Positions 8,728-18,077 of a DNA stretch of 64,000 bases are shown piece after piece. The DNA comes from Pseudoalteromonas sp. MM1 (GTDB taxonomy: Bacteria > Pseudomonadota > Gammaproteobacteria > Enterobacterales > Alteromonadaceae). The stretch covers positions 558,001-622,000 of the forward strand of contig NZ_AP027923.1 in NCBI RefSeq assembly GCF_030296835.1, given 5' to 3'. Below the pieces are notes generated by a model. That model worked only from the letters and a program-made list of their open reading frames with translations, was not told the DNA's origin and searched no databases. How positions within the stretch are numbered: position 1 is the first letter of the stretch; each line of letters opens with the position of its first letter. Made by a program: the position numbers and the translations under genes.

Positions 8728-10569
8728 ATGAAATCAATTAAATTAGCCTTAGTTGCCAGTGGCGTTATGTTTGCTTTAAGTGGCTGTATGAATATACAAA
8801 CCAGTAATAACACTGGCAGTGGTGCACAGCTAAACACCTCAAACGCACCCGCAGCTATTGTTTCAGAGCTCTCTAATGAGCAGCAATTAGATGTACTTGT
8901 AGCACAGTATTACAACGAGTTACTCAGCTTTAAACCTATTAATGCAACCTACAGTGGTCGCAGTGAATTTAATGATAAGTTTACCCCAGAGCTTTCATCT
9001 GAAAACCGGGCAAAAAAAGCAGCATTTTATAAAAAATATCAACAGCGCCTTACCTTTATTGACAAATCGCAATTAACAGGACAGGCACTTTTAAGCTACG
9101 AAATATTAGAGCGTGATTTGGCACTTAATTTACAAGGCATGAAATTTCCATCTTACATGTTGCCAATAAACCAAATGGCAGGCTCGCATAATACCTTTGC
9201 AGGTTTTGGCTCAGGGCAAAGTGCGCAACCATTTAATACAGTCGAAGATTATAGTAATTTTGTAAAGCGCAGTGAAGGCTTTGTAGCATGGCTTGCAAGT
9301 GTTCAACGCTCAATGGGGGAAGGTTTAAAGCAAGGTATTTCTTTACCAAAACCTTTAGCTAAAAAACTACAGCCGCAATTTGCAGCACATGTTGTTAAAC
9401 GTGCTGAGGACTCGTTATTTTGGGGGCCAGTTAAAAACCTTCCTGAGTCATTTACAGCGCAACAAAAGCAGCAAATTACAGCGCAGTACCGCTCACTTAT
9501 TATGACGCAATTGGTTCCTGCTTATAAAAGCATGAGTGATTTTTTAGCCAATGAGTATATTCCTAACAGCCGCACAACAGTTGGCTATAGTGACTTACCA
9601 AATGGTCAGGCTTGGTATGAATATCAAATTAAAAAAAATACCACGTTAAGCTTATCTGCAGATGAAATTCACGCCATTGGTTTAAGCGAAGTCGCGCGTA
9701 TTTTAGATGAAATGAAAAAAGTAAAACAGGATGTTGGATTTAATGGTTCGTTGGCAGAATTTTTTCATCATTTACGTGATTCAGACGAGTTTTATTACAC
9801 TACACCGCAAGAGCTGATAGCAGCGTATGAAAACGTGAAACAAAAAATAGATGCACGTGTCCCCATGCTATTTGATATTGCCCCTAAAGCGCCATACGTA
9901 GTAAAAGCTGTTGAAGCTTACAGAGCCCAATCTGCAGCGGGGGCGTCTTATGCAGCACCTGCACCTGATGGCTCTCGCCCAGGGATTTTTTACATAAACA
10001 CGTTTAATTTAAAAGCACAGCCAAAGTTTTTACTCGAAACACTCTCAATCCACGAGGCAGCTCCAGGCCATCACTTTCAAATTGCTTTACAGCAAGAAAT
10101 AGATGGCCTACCAGATTTTAGAAAATTTGGTGGCTACACTGTATTTGCAGAGGGCTGGGCATTGTATGCAGAAAGCCTTGGTAAAGAGCTTGGCTTATTC
10201 ACCGACCCTTATATGTGGTACGGGCGTTTAGCCGATGAACAACTCAGAGCAATGCGCTTAGTGCTTGATACTGGCTTTCATGCAAAAGGTTGGACTCGAC
10301 AGCAAGGTATCGATTACATGCTGGCAAATTCGTCAATGGCTAAAAGTGATGTAATAGCAGAAGTTGAGCGTTATATTGCATGGCCTGGTCAAGCTCTTTC
10401 TTACAAGCTGGGGGAGTTTAAAATTAAGCAACTGCGTGATTATGCTAAAAAAGAGCTTGGCGATAAGTTTGATATTAAAGCGTTTCATACGCAAATATTG
10501 ATTGATGGCGCACTGCCTATGCCAATTTTAGAGGAAAAAATAAAGCGCTGGGTTGCCACGCTTCAGTAA
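8728..10569 (+). CDS. DUF885 family lipoprotein, putative zinc metallopeptidase
   Basis: This 613-residue lipoprotein has the lipobox LSGC at Cys19. The C-terminal half carries the DUF885 hallmark HEAAPGHHFQ (H442-E443 to H448) with a second conserved Glu in FAEGWALYAE (E475). This arrangement looks like an HExxx(G)H-type zinc site, and DUF885 proteins are thought to be metallopeptidases. Residue +2 after the lipid Cys is Met, so outer-membrane sorting is expected. The start ATG follows AAAAGGA. The substrate is unknown; the divergent amidohydrolase suggests peptide degradation in the cell envelope. Confidence 0.88.
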   Translation: MKSIKLALVASGVMFALSGCMNIQTSNNTGSGAQLNTSNAPAAIVSELSNEQQLDVLVAQYYNELLSFKPINATYSGRSEFNDKFTPELSSENRAKKAAFYKKYQQRLTFIDKSQLTGQALLSYEILERDLALNLQGMKFPSYMLPINQMAGSHNTFAGFGSGQSAQPFNTVEDYSNFVKRSEGFVAWLASVQRSMGEGLKQGISLPKPLAKKLQPQFAAHVVKRAEDSLFWGPVKNLPESFTAQQKQQITAQYRSLIMTQLVPAYKSMSDFLANEYIPNSRTTVGYSDLPNGQAWYEYQIKKNTTLSLSADEIHAIGLSEVARILDEMKKVKQDVGFNGSLAEFFHHLRDSDEFYYTTPQELIAAYENVKQKIDARVPMLFDIAPKAPYVVKAVEAYRAQSAAGASYAAPAPDGSRPGIFYINTFNLKAQPKFLLETLSIHEAAPGHHFQIALQQEIDGLPDFRKFGGYTVFAEGWALYAESLGKELGLFTDPYMWYGRLADEQLRAMRLVLDTGFHAKGWTRQQGIDYMLANSSMAKSDVIAEVERYIAWPGQALSYKLGEFKIKQLRDYAKKELGDKFDIKAFHTQILIDGALPMPILEEKIKRWVATLQ

Positions 10570-10573
10570 TAAA

Positions 10574-10618
10574 ATACGCCAAGCCCGTATTAATAAAGGC
10601 ACGGGCTTTGCGCGTATA
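10574..10618 (+). terminator. Hairpin after the DUF885 gene
   Basis: The arms AAGCCCGT and ACGGGCTT, extended by TACGC and GCGCGTA, form a long imperfect hairpin just after the stop codon. There is no T-run, so it may act as an mRNA 3' end stabiliser rather than an intrinsic terminator. Confidence 0.45.
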
Positions 10619-10664
10619 GCTGCAATACGTTAGAATGCGCGCTCTTTAGGGGCGCGAGTAAATT

Positions 10665-11177
10665 ATGTTTGATCAAGAGTTAGCAAGTACACAGTTTTGG
10701 CTTAAGAAAAGCTTAGCCAATATGAGCCAAAACGAATGGGAAGCGATTTGTGATGGGTGCGGAAAATGCTGTTTAAATACCTTTATTGATAGCGAAGACG
10801 AAGACGAATTTACCGCCACCGATCAGTTACGTGAAGGCGAAGAACTTATTTTCACAAATATTGTTTGCCAATATCTTGATAACAACACCTGTGGTTGTAG
10901 CGAATACGAAAACCGCCAGACGCTTGTCCCATCATGCGTAAAGCTTACCAAAGCCAACCTTAAAGATATCTTTTTTATGCCGCAAAGCTGTAGCTACCGC
11001 CGTCTTCACGAGGGGCGTGGTTTAGCGTCGTGGCACCCGCTTTTAAATAATGGCGAAAAAGCAAAAATGCACGAGCTAGGTATATCTGTTAAAGATAAAA
11101 CAGTTAAAGATTGTGACGTAAAGCTTGATGACTTTGATTTATACATTGCTGAGTGGCCAACACAGGATTGCGATTAA
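10665..11177 (+). CDS. YcgN family Cys-cluster protein (UPF0260)
   Basis: This 170-residue protein belongs to the YcgN/YkgJ group, whose cysteines probably bind zinc or an Fe-S cluster. The CDGCGKCC cluster lies at about residues 29-36, with further Cys in VCQYLD, CGCSEY, VPSCVKL and QSCSYRRLHEGRGL. Function is not established. The stop codon TAA overlaps the ATG of the next gene as TAATG, so the methyltransferase is translationally coupled to it. The gene commonly occurs near min/ycgL genes in gammaproteobacteria, which fits this locus loosely. Confidence 0.9.
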   Translation: MFDQELASTQFWLKKSLANMSQNEWEAICDGCGKCCLNTFIDSEDEDEFTATDQLREGEELIFTNIVCQYLDNNTCGCSEYENRQTLVPSCVKLTKANLKDIFFMPQSCSYRRLHEGRGLASWHPLLNNGEKAKMHELGISVKDKTVKDCDVKLDDFDLYIAEWPTQDCD

Positions 11178-11689
11178 TGAGCAAGTTTAGCGCTGTAATT
11201 GGTTTAATTAATCCTAAAAGCCCTACAAACGTAGGTGGCGTTTTACGTGCCGCTGGTTGCTACGATGCAAAGCAAGTATTTTTTACCGGTAGCCGTTATT
11301 TAAACGCTAAAAAGTTTCACACCGATACTAAAAATGTCGTTGAACGAATCCCTCTTAGTAGTGCTGATAATCTTCAAAATGTAAAACCAGAAGGTGCTAC
11401 CGTAGTGGTTATTGAATTAATTGAAGGTGCAACGCCTTTGCCTGAGTTTAAGCACCCAGAAAATGCATTTTATGTATTTGGTCCTGAAGACGGCTCTATT
11501 CCAAAAGACGTTTTAAAATGGTGTGATGAAGTCGTGTATGTGCCAACAATAGGGTGTATGAACCTTGCAGCTACTTGTAATGTAGTATTGTACGACCGTT
11601 TAGCCAAGCTAGGTGGAGTAGAGAGTAGCGATGCAACTATTATTAATTCCCGCGATACCAATAATAAAATGAAATGGGATAAAGCATAA
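11177..11689 (+). CDS. TrmH/SpoU-family RNA methyltransferase
   Basis: This 170-residue SPOUT-fold methyltransferase is predicted to 2'-O-methylate RNA using S-adenosylmethionine. The N-terminal motif INPKSPTNVGGVLRAA (near residues 9-24) and the C-terminal knot motifs FGPEDGSIP and CMNLAATCNVVLYDR are intact. I start it at ATG 11177, giving MSKFSAV; an upstream GTG would lie inside ycgN. The RNA target is not evident, and it is shorter than TrmH or RlmB because it lacks their extensions. Confidence 0.88.
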   Translation: MSKFSAVIGLINPKSPTNVGGVLRAAGCYDAKQVFFTGSRYLNAKKFHTDTKNVVERIPLSSADNLQNVKPEGATVVVIELIEGATPLPEFKHPENAFYVFGPEDGSIPKDVLKWCDEVVYVPTIGCMNLAATCNVVLYDRLAKLGGVESSDATIINSRDTNNKMKWDKA

Positions 11690-11743
11690 GCGAGCAAAGC
11701 TAAAATGATCGCTAAAATTTATTTTACTTTACGTACTTAGTTC

Positions 11744-11777
11744 TACACTTTAGGGACATACCCCAAACAAAGTGTAA
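11744..11777 (+). promoter_or_regulatory. Hairpin abutting the solute-binding protein start
   Basis: The inverted repeat TACACTTT ... AAAGTGTA with inner GGG/CCC pairing ends 2 bases before the ATG at 11780. It could mask the ribosome-binding region; this is inference. Confidence 0.35.
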
Positions 11778-11779
11778 TT

Positions 11780-12673
11780 ATGCGCGTACTTTTAATTTTT
11801 ATACTCTTTTCATCTTATTGTTTTGCGCAAGTGCCCATCACTTACATACAAAATGATACTCGTCGCACTGTAATAGGTGAGCGCTATAAATCGGGGTATT
11901 TGTTTAATGCCCCTAACAGTGTTCAAACCATCCATGTTGTAACATTAGACTGGCCTCCGTATATCGGTAATAAACTATGTAATAAAGGCTGGGTATATCA
12001 ATTTAGCGTAGCCGTTTTAAATAGTGTTGACTACAGTGTGTATATTGAGTTTGTTCCTTGGGCACGGGCTGTACGCGCGGTAGAATTGGGCAAAGCTGAT
12101 ATATTAATGCCAGAATATTATATTGAAGATACCGCACCTTCTGATTATGTAGCAGGGCAAACACGTCGTAAATTGTTAGGGCTCTCAAATTCGTTTGAAG
12201 GCGGCAATATAGGTTTTTTAAAACGAAAAGGCGAGCCAGATAGGTTTAATGGAAATTTAAAATCGCTTAAAGGCTCACGTATTGGGGTAGTAAGAGGGTA
12301 TCAAAATACCCCTGAATTTGATGCCATGATGGATAACAACGAATTTATCATTATTGATGCTGTTGACGATTTACAGCTTGTAAACTTGCTTGTTGCAAAG
12401 CGTGTAGATTTAATCATAGGCGACCTCGATGTGCTTATTTACTCAGTAAAATATGCCTCTTTAGCCAATAGTGAAAAACAGGCACTTCTTAGTGCTATCG
12501 AACCAGAAAGCAAGGTAATTCAATATAACCCTCTATATTTTGCTATTAGTAAAAGCACTCCTAATTGGCTTACTGTTTTAGAAAATATTAATACGGGATT
12601 GTATAAGTTTAAAAATAGTGGCGAAACGCAAAGACTCAAAAATACATTATTAAATGAATGCGATAAATTGTAA
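11780..12673 (+). CDS. Periplasmic solute-binding protein (SBP_bac_3 type), orphan
   Basis: This 297-residue secreted protein has a short signal peptide ending SSYCFA. It carries the family-3 solute-binding fold: VTLDWPPYIGN, FVPWARAVRAVELGKADILMP near residues 95-115, and a second lobe with SRIGVVRGYQNTPEF and VDLIIGDLDVLIY. Such proteins bind amino acids or similar polar solutes, but no ABC permease or ATPase gene is adjacent, so it may feed a distant transporter or act as a sensor. The ATG lacks a clear Shine-Dalgarno. An inverted repeat (TACACTTT / AAAGTGTA) lies immediately before it. Confidence 0.8.
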   Translation: MRVLLIFILFSSYCFAQVPITYIQNDTRRTVIGERYKSGYLFNAPNSVQTIHVVTLDWPPYIGNKLCNKGWVYQFSVAVLNSVDYSVYIEFVPWARAVRAVELGKADILMPEYYIEDTAPSDYVAGQTRRKLLGLSNSFEGGNIGFLKRKGEPDRFNGNLKSLKGSRIGVVRGYQNTPEFDAMMDNNEFIIIDAVDDLQLVNLLVAKRVDLIIGDLDVLIYSVKYASLANSEKQALLSAIEPESKVIQYNPLYFAISKSTPNWLTVLENINTGLYKFKNSGETQRLKNTLLNECDKL

Positions 12674-12751
12674 CGTTCCAAAAATTTAGTGCTTTTAACG
12701 TGTCACAAACGTGTAAAATCATTTTCAACTTGTTAATGGAGTGAAAATGAC

Positions 12752-14005
12752 GTGAGTGAAATAAATACCAATCAATCATTTGCGGTCAAAGAGCAACAAA
12801 ATAAAAATTACCTGTTACCGCTGACTGCAATGACCACACTGTTTTTTTTATGGGGTTTTATTACCGTTTTAAACGATGTACTAATTCCCCGTTTAAAGGG
12901 CGTTTTTGACCTAACTTATTTTGAAGCAATGCTGGTGCAGTTTTGCTTTTTTGGCGCCTATTTTATTGTCTCTATTCCTGCTGGAATTTTGGTTAAACAA
13001 TTAGGCTATAAAAAAGGCATACTAACCGGTCTAGTGGTTGCTTCAATTGGCTGTATGTTGTTCTACCCTGCAGTAGTGGTGCATGAATACTGGTTGTTTT
13101 TGGGTGCTTTATTTGTATTGGCTGCTGGTGTAACTGTTTTGCAAGTGTCTGCAAACCCATATGTGGCTGCTTTAGGCCCAGAAAAAACCGCATCATCAAG
13201 ACTAAATTTAGCGCAAGCGCTTAATGCCTTAGGTACTACTGTAGGCCCTTATGTTGGGGGTATACTGTTTTTTGGCACAGCGGGAACACTCGCGGTCAGT
13301 GCTGCAAGCGCTGAATCTGTTAAAGTGCCATATTTAATGTTGGCAGTGGCCTTACTGGTTATTGCTATTGTATTTGCCTTTATTAAACTTCCAGAAATAG
13401 AAGGCCATAAAGAAGAAAATAACCCAGTTAATGAAACTCGCTCTTTAACACAAGCTCCTCATCTAACAATGGGTGTTTTGGCTATTTTTTGTTATGTGGG
13501 TGGTGAAGTGGCTATAGGCAGTTTTTTAGTTAACTTTTTTGGTGAAGCACATATAGCTGGACTTGAAGAGCACGCTGCGGCAGCACTGATCAGCTATTAT
13601 TGGGGCGGAGCAATGGTTGGCCGCTTTATTGGCTCAGCTTTACTGCAAAAAATAGCGCCATCTAAAGCGTTGGCATTTAATGCTTGTATGGTAATTGCTT
13701 TATTACTTGTGACTATTTTTACCCAAGGTAATGTAGCCCTATACGCGGTACTGACCATTGGCTTATTTAACTCAATTATGTTCCCAACTATTTTCTCTGT
13801 TGCTATAGAGCGCTTAGGCTCATTAACAAGTAAGGGCTCTGGCTGGTTGTGTTTGGCAATTGTAGGGGGTGCCTTGGTGCCTTTATTACAAGGTTATATT
13901 GCTGATGTTGTTAATATTCAGCAAAGCTTTTTTGTTCCGCTAGTGTGTTATGTCTTTATTGCTTGGTATGGCTTGAACGTGGTTCGTTTAGCTAAAAAGT
14001 GGTAA
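12752..14005 (+). CDS. Sugar transporter, FucP-type major facilitator
   Basis: This inner-membrane proton/sugar symporter has 417 residues and about 12 membrane segments. The opening TTLFFLWGFITVLNDVLIP (residues 28-46) is the signature of the FucP/GluP/NagP group (fucose, glucose/galactose or N-acetylglucosamine). LNLAQALNALGTTVGPYVGG and SIMFPTIFSVAIERLG are also typical. The start is GTG at 12752, following a GGAG site. No sugar catabolic genes are adjacent, so the substrate stays open. AACGTTCC elements on both sides suggest a LacI-type regulator (see findings). Confidence 0.88.
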   Translation: MSEINTNQSFAVKEQQNKNYLLPLTAMTTLFFLWGFITVLNDVLIPRLKGVFDLTYFEAMLVQFCFFGAYFIVSIPAGILVKQLGYKKGILTGLVVASIGCMLFYPAVVVHEYWLFLGALFVLAAGVTVLQVSANPYVAALGPEKTASSRLNLAQALNALGTTVGPYVGGILFFGTAGTLAVSAASAESVKVPYLMLAVALLVIAIVFAFIKLPEIEGHKEENNPVNETRSLTQAPHLTMGVLAIFCYVGGEVAIGSFLVNFFGEAHIAGLEEHAAAALISYYWGGAMVGRFIGSALLQKIAPSKALAFNACMVIALLLVTIFTQGNVALYAVLTIGLFNSIMFPTIFSVAIERLGSLTSKGSGWLCLAIVGGALVPLLQGYIADVVNIQQSFFVPLVCYVFIAWYGLNVVRLAKKW

Positions 14006-14022
14006 ATACTCTTTGCTTAAAG

Positions 14023-14053
14023 AGCGGCTGAATACGTATTCAGTCGCTTTTTT
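14023..14053 (+). terminator. Terminator of the sugar transporter gene
   Basis: A 12-bp stem with one G-T pair (AGCGGCTGAATA / TATTCAGTCGCT) is followed by T6. Confidence 0.8.
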
Positions 14054-14250
14054 ATTACAAACAACTAGGAACGTTCCAAATTATTTTCCCTTATCTATAA
14101 ATTATTTGTGTTACAAATATATATAGTAAATAGCTGGTTCTTTATTCTTATTTTATGGCCATAACCTGGCTATATATCTCAATAGCGACGACATACCTTT
14201 AAAATTTTGCTAAAAATATAATTAATAACAAAAAATAAAAAAGGGCAGTC

Positions 14251-16140
14251 ATGCTTAACTCACTTAAATTTACCTCAAAAGTGACTATTGCAGCATCTAT
14301 GGTACTGGTAATTGTACTGGGTTTATTTGCTATTAATAATTACATCGCCATGCGTAACCAAACGCAACAGCAGCTCGATTTAGTCCTTAAGCAAAATTCA
14401 GAATCTACCTCACAAAACATTGCGAGCTGGCTCAATGCTAAACTAGCCATAGTTAAGTCGATTGCGCAAACTCACCAAAACAGTGACCAAAAGCAATTAA
14501 CGCTCACTCAGCTCAATACTGCCAAATACGCAGGCGGCTTTAAAAACACTTACATTGGTAAACCAAGTGGCTTATTTATACTTAACGATCAAAGCATTGT
14601 ATTACCACCAGAGTTTAATGCCACCTCACGACCTTGGTATAAGTTAGTTGAAAATAAAAGCTATTCTGCTTTTACAACCCCTTATATTGATGTAACCACT
14701 AACGAGCTGACTATTTCTGCAGTCGTGCCCATTCAAAGCAATGGACGTTTTAGTGGCGTAGCGGGAGCAGATATAGACATGCATACAGTGACTGAAATAG
14801 TTAACGATATTGATTTCTTAGGATTAGGGTATGCCTTTTTAGTAGATAATAATGGCCAAGTACTAAGCCATCCTAATAGCGAACTTAATTTAAAAACCAC
14901 ATCTGAATTATTTGGCCAATCTACTGCGCTTAATAGCGAATTTACACAATATGATATAGCGGGTGAGCCGCAGTTGATATCGTTTACTAAAATACGTGGC
15001 ATAGACAATGTTGACTGGTATTTAGGTGTTGTTATTAATAAAAACCAAGCCTATGCAGAGGTGTCTCGCTTTGGTATTAACGCGCTTATTTATATGTTCG
15101 TGGGAATTGTGGCCATTATTGTGTTTATGCAGTTTTTACTGCGTTATTTGATGCAACCTATGGCGCGCCTAAATGATGCATTAGAAGATATTGCAAAAGG
15201 CGAAGGCGATTTAACCAAACGTTTAAAGGTTGAAAACAATGATGAATTTGGCCAAATTAGTCACTCGTTTAACATTTTTATTGAAAAAATTCAGCACTCT
15301 ATTGAACACGTTAAATTAACGACTGAACAACTCGATAGCGTAATAGCCAGTGTGGTGTCGCAAACACATTCTTCACTAGCCATGCACCATGACCAAACTA
15401 AGCGTACTGACAGTGTAGCTATGGCGGTTAATAATTTTTCGCAATCGGCTATGGCTATTGCAAATAACGCCAGTGACGCCTCTGTAATTGCTAAAAATGC
15501 AGATGAACATTCAACACAAAACCAGCAAACTTTATCGCACAGTGTTAATAGTATTCATCAGTTATCAGCCAATATGGAACAAGCGCAACATACGATTAAT
15601 AGCCTTAACGCGCATACAATTAGTATTGGGCAAGTGCTTGAGGTGATTAAAGGTGTGAGCGAGAAAACCAACTTACTTGCATTAAATGCGGCAATTGAAG
15701 CTGCAAGAGCCGGTGAAGCAGGGCGCGGTTTTGCTGTTGTTGCTGATGAGGTGCGTCAATTAGCACATCGTACTCAGCAATCAACCCAAGAGATTGAAGA
15801 TACCGTAGAACAACTACAAAGGGGCTCAAACCAAGCGGTAGAACTGATGAAAACAAGCATTCAAGACAGTGAAAAAAGTGTAGAGCACGCTGAAGGTGTG
15901 AGCGTATTAATGGGCCAAATAATAGAGTCGATAAAACAAATTAGCACAGCTAATCATAGTGTTGCTAATGCCACTGTTGAGCAAAACGAGCTTGTTAAAG
16001 TACTTGATTCAGATATTACAAGCATGAGCGAGCTATCGGTACAAAGCCAAGAAAATTTAAAAAACACCCTTAATGAATGTACTAAACTTAAACAACAATT
16101 TAGTGATTTAGAGCAAATGATTCAAAAGTTTAGAGTTTAA
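14251..16140 (+). CDS. Methyl-accepting chemotaxis protein with dCache sensor
   Basis: This transmembrane chemoreceptor has 629 residues. It has TM1 at about 11-31, a periplasmic dCache_1 domain to about 275, TM2 at about 277-299, HAMP, and a cytoplasmic signalling domain with the conserved tip [26 protein letters not shown] region (positions 15685-15762). The sensor shows SRPWYK with an aromatic residue five before the Arg, plus a later GAD. This fits the amino-acid-binding variant of dCache. It is followed after 3 bases by a diguanylate cyclase, so attractant sensing and c-di-GMP may be co-regulated. Confidence 0.92.
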   Translation: MLNSLKFTSKVTIAASMVLVIVLGLFAINNYIAMRNQTQQQLDLVLKQNSESTSQNIASWLNAKLAIVKSIAQTHQNSDQKQLTLTQLNTAKYAGGFKNTYIGKPSGLFILNDQSIVLPPEFNATSRPWYKLVENKSYSAFTTPYIDVTTNELTISAVVPIQSNGRFSGVAGADIDMHTVTEIVNDIDFLGLGYAFLVDNNGQVLSHPNSELNLKTTSELFGQSTALNSEFTQYDIAGEPQLISFTKIRGIDNVDWYLGVVINKNQAYAEVSRFGINALIYMFVGIVAIIVFMQFLLRYLMQPMARLNDALEDIAKGEGDLTKRLKVENNDEFGQISHSFNIFIEKIQHSIEHVKLTTEQLDSVIASVVSQTHSSLAMHHDQTKRTDSVAMAVNNFSQSAMAIANNASDASVIAKNADEHSTQNQQTLSHSVNSIHQLSANMEQAQHTINSLNAHTISIGQVLEVIKGVSEKTNLLALNAAIEAARAGEAGRGFAVVADEVRQLAHRTQQSTQEIEDTVEQLQRGSNQAVELMKTSIQDSEKSVEHAEGVSVLMGQIIESIKQISTANHSVANATVEQNELVKVLDSDITSMSELSVQSQENLKNTLNECTKLKQQFSDLEQMIQKFRV

Positions 16141-16143
16141 AGT

Positions 16144-17241
16144 ATGCCCAAAAAATCATCAGCAGGACAAAGTTGGTTAAGCCTTATTAACATAGATAAG
16201 GTGTATAGTTCGGATAAACAGCGCCAAGCATTTTCACTATTCACCATGATAGCCATTGCTATTATTGTTATCTCCATGTTAGTGGTTTTTAACTACAAGG
16301 TGTATTCGCCTATTCTTACAACATCGTTAATAGCGGTTAATATTACCCTCATTAGCGGCACCTTTTATTTTATAAAAACTGCCAAACTAGAAATAGTTGC
16401 ACTTATAAGTATGTGTATAGTGTTTATTATGTGTGTGGCCCTTACGTATACCGGAGGAAAAGAAAATACCGCGCTTTATTGGCTTATGTTTTACCCTGTG
16501 GTGTGTTTTGCCTCTTTAGGTGTAAAGCATGGCTGCAGGTTTGGCTTAGGATTATTACTGTGCTGCAGTGTTATTTTATACGGGCCTGATTTTGGGCAAG
16601 TTAACTATGGCAATGTTGAAAAGTCTCGGTTTTTAGCCTCTTTTACACTGGTGTTTATTTTTTCGTTTATAGGTGAGTATTTTAGGCATAAAAGCCATCT
16701 GGCAATTGCCGATATAACCCTTGCGCAAACGCAAGATGCCTACACAGATCAGTTAACAGGTGGTGCTAACAGGCGCTTTATTACTGCTCATTTTTTAAAA
16801 TTAGCCGCTAAAAAACCCGAAAGCTACCTGCCGTTTTCTATTTTATTACTTGATTTAGATTTTTTTAAACGACTAAATGATACGTACGGTCACGATTTTG
16901 GCGATACAGTGTTGATTGAATTTACCAAACTACTTGATTCACAATTTCCAAACTCCGCAGTTAAAGCCCGTTATGGCGGCGAAGAGTTTGTTGTTATTTT
17001 ACCTAAAGAAACAGCGCCAGTGGCTACAAAATTAGCCGATGATTTTAGACAATGTGTCGCAAAACAAGCTATTTTAACCACTAATAATAAACAGGTATCT
17101 ATTACCTGTAGTATTGGTGTGGCACAGGTTGATAATGTGGAGTATTACAGCCGTGCACTTAAACAAGCAGACGAATACCTGTACCTAGCTAAAGAGCAGG
17201 GGCGAAACAAAGTTGTATCAAATCACACAGGAACACTATGA
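16144..17241 (+). CDS. Membrane-bound GGDEF diguanylate cyclase
   Basis: This 365-residue protein has about six N-terminal membrane segments (residues 30-185) and a C-terminal GGDEF domain that makes cyclic di-GMP. The active-site loop is RYGGEEF near residue 280, with upstream LDLDFFKRLNDTYGH. No RxxD inhibitory site is seen five residues before the loop, so product inhibition is probably absent. Its last 4 bases overlap the next gene (ATGA), making it the middle gene of a chemoreceptor / cyclase / DsbA-like operon. Confidence 0.9.
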   Translation: MPKKSSAGQSWLSLINIDKVYSSDKQRQAFSLFTMIAIAIIVISMLVVFNYKVYSPILTTSLIAVNITLISGTFYFIKTAKLEIVALISMCIVFIMCVALTYTGGKENTALYWLMFYPVVCFASLGVKHGCRFGLGLLLCCSVILYGPDFGQVNYGNVEKSRFLASFTLVFIFSFIGEYFRHKSHLAIADITLAQTQDAYTDQLTGGANRRFITAHFLKLAAKKPESYLPFSILLLDLDFFKRLNDTYGHDFGDTVLIEFTKLLDSQFPNSAVKARYGGEEFVVILPKETAPVATKLADDFRQCVAKQAILTTNNKQVSITCSIGVAQVDNVEYYSRALKQADEYLYLAKEQGRNKVVSNHTGTL

Positions 17242-17852
17242 CTCAAACTAAACTTATATATGTACACGACCCTATGTGTAGTTGGTGCTGGGGGTATAAA
17301 CCGACGTGGTTAAAACTAAAAGCCGCATTAGCTTCGCAGCTAACTATAGAATACAAAGTAGGGGGGCTTGCTCCAGATAGCCAACAGCCCATGCCAGAAA
17401 ATATGCGCGCCATGCTTGAAGGCACATGGCATAAAATTAGTGCGATGTTGGGGACACAGTTTAATTTTGATTTTTGGCAGATTTGTCAGCCAAGGCGTTC
17501 TACTTACCCAGCCTGTCGAGCAGCAATTATTGCCAGAGCGCATAATAAAGAACCACAAATGATAGAGGCAATTCAACATGCTTATTATCTACATGCTCAA
17601 AACCCATCTGATGAAAGTACCCTCATTAACTTAGCTGAAAAAATAGGCCTAGATAAACAACAGTTTACCGAGGAACTTTGCTCAGAGGCTTTGAATCAAA
17701 AATTACATGCGGAGTTAGCATTTAGTGCAAGCTTACCAATACAAGGCTTTCCTTCGTTAGTATTAATAACTGATAATAAAGCCATTGCAATTAAAATAAA
17801 TTACACCGACCACCAGCAAACATTAAACACAATTAACGCTTTATTAGCTTAA
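17238..17852 (+). CDS. DsbA/FrnE-like thioredoxin-fold protein
   Basis: This 204-residue protein has a CSWC redox motif near residue 15 (DPMCSWCWGYKP) in a DsbA-like fold with helical insertion, like the cytoplasmic FrnE group. There is no signal peptide, so it probably acts in the cytosol as a disulfide oxidoreductase or isomerase. GFPSLVL near residue 173 is the cis-Pro loop. It overlaps the upstream diguanylate cyclase by 4 bases. A functional connection to chemotaxis or c-di-GMP is not obvious. Confidence 0.85.
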   Translation: MTQTKLIYVHDPMCSWCWGYKPTWLKLKAALASQLTIEYKVGGLAPDSQQPMPENMRAMLEGTWHKISAMLGTQFNFDFWQICQPRRSTYPACRAAIIARAHNKEPQMIEAIQHAYYLHAQNPSDESTLINLAEKIGLDKQQFTEELCSEALNQKLHAELAFSASLPIQGFPSLVLITDNKAIAIKINYTDHQQTLNTINALLA

Positions 17853-18077
17853 CAACTAGGGCGTGTATTTGCTGCTAAAATATACGCTTTTGTACAAAAA
17901 CAACGATATAAGACGTAAATGTTACACCTGTAACAAAATAGACTTTTTTGCGCAACATGCCTGTCATTATTCCTCTATACAATTTCACTCATTGAAAATC
18001 TTTAGCCTAAAACAAGTCAGTTTAGGCTAAAACAACAAACTAGCAAATCCGCTAATTAACGAGTAAAGGTGTATGCG

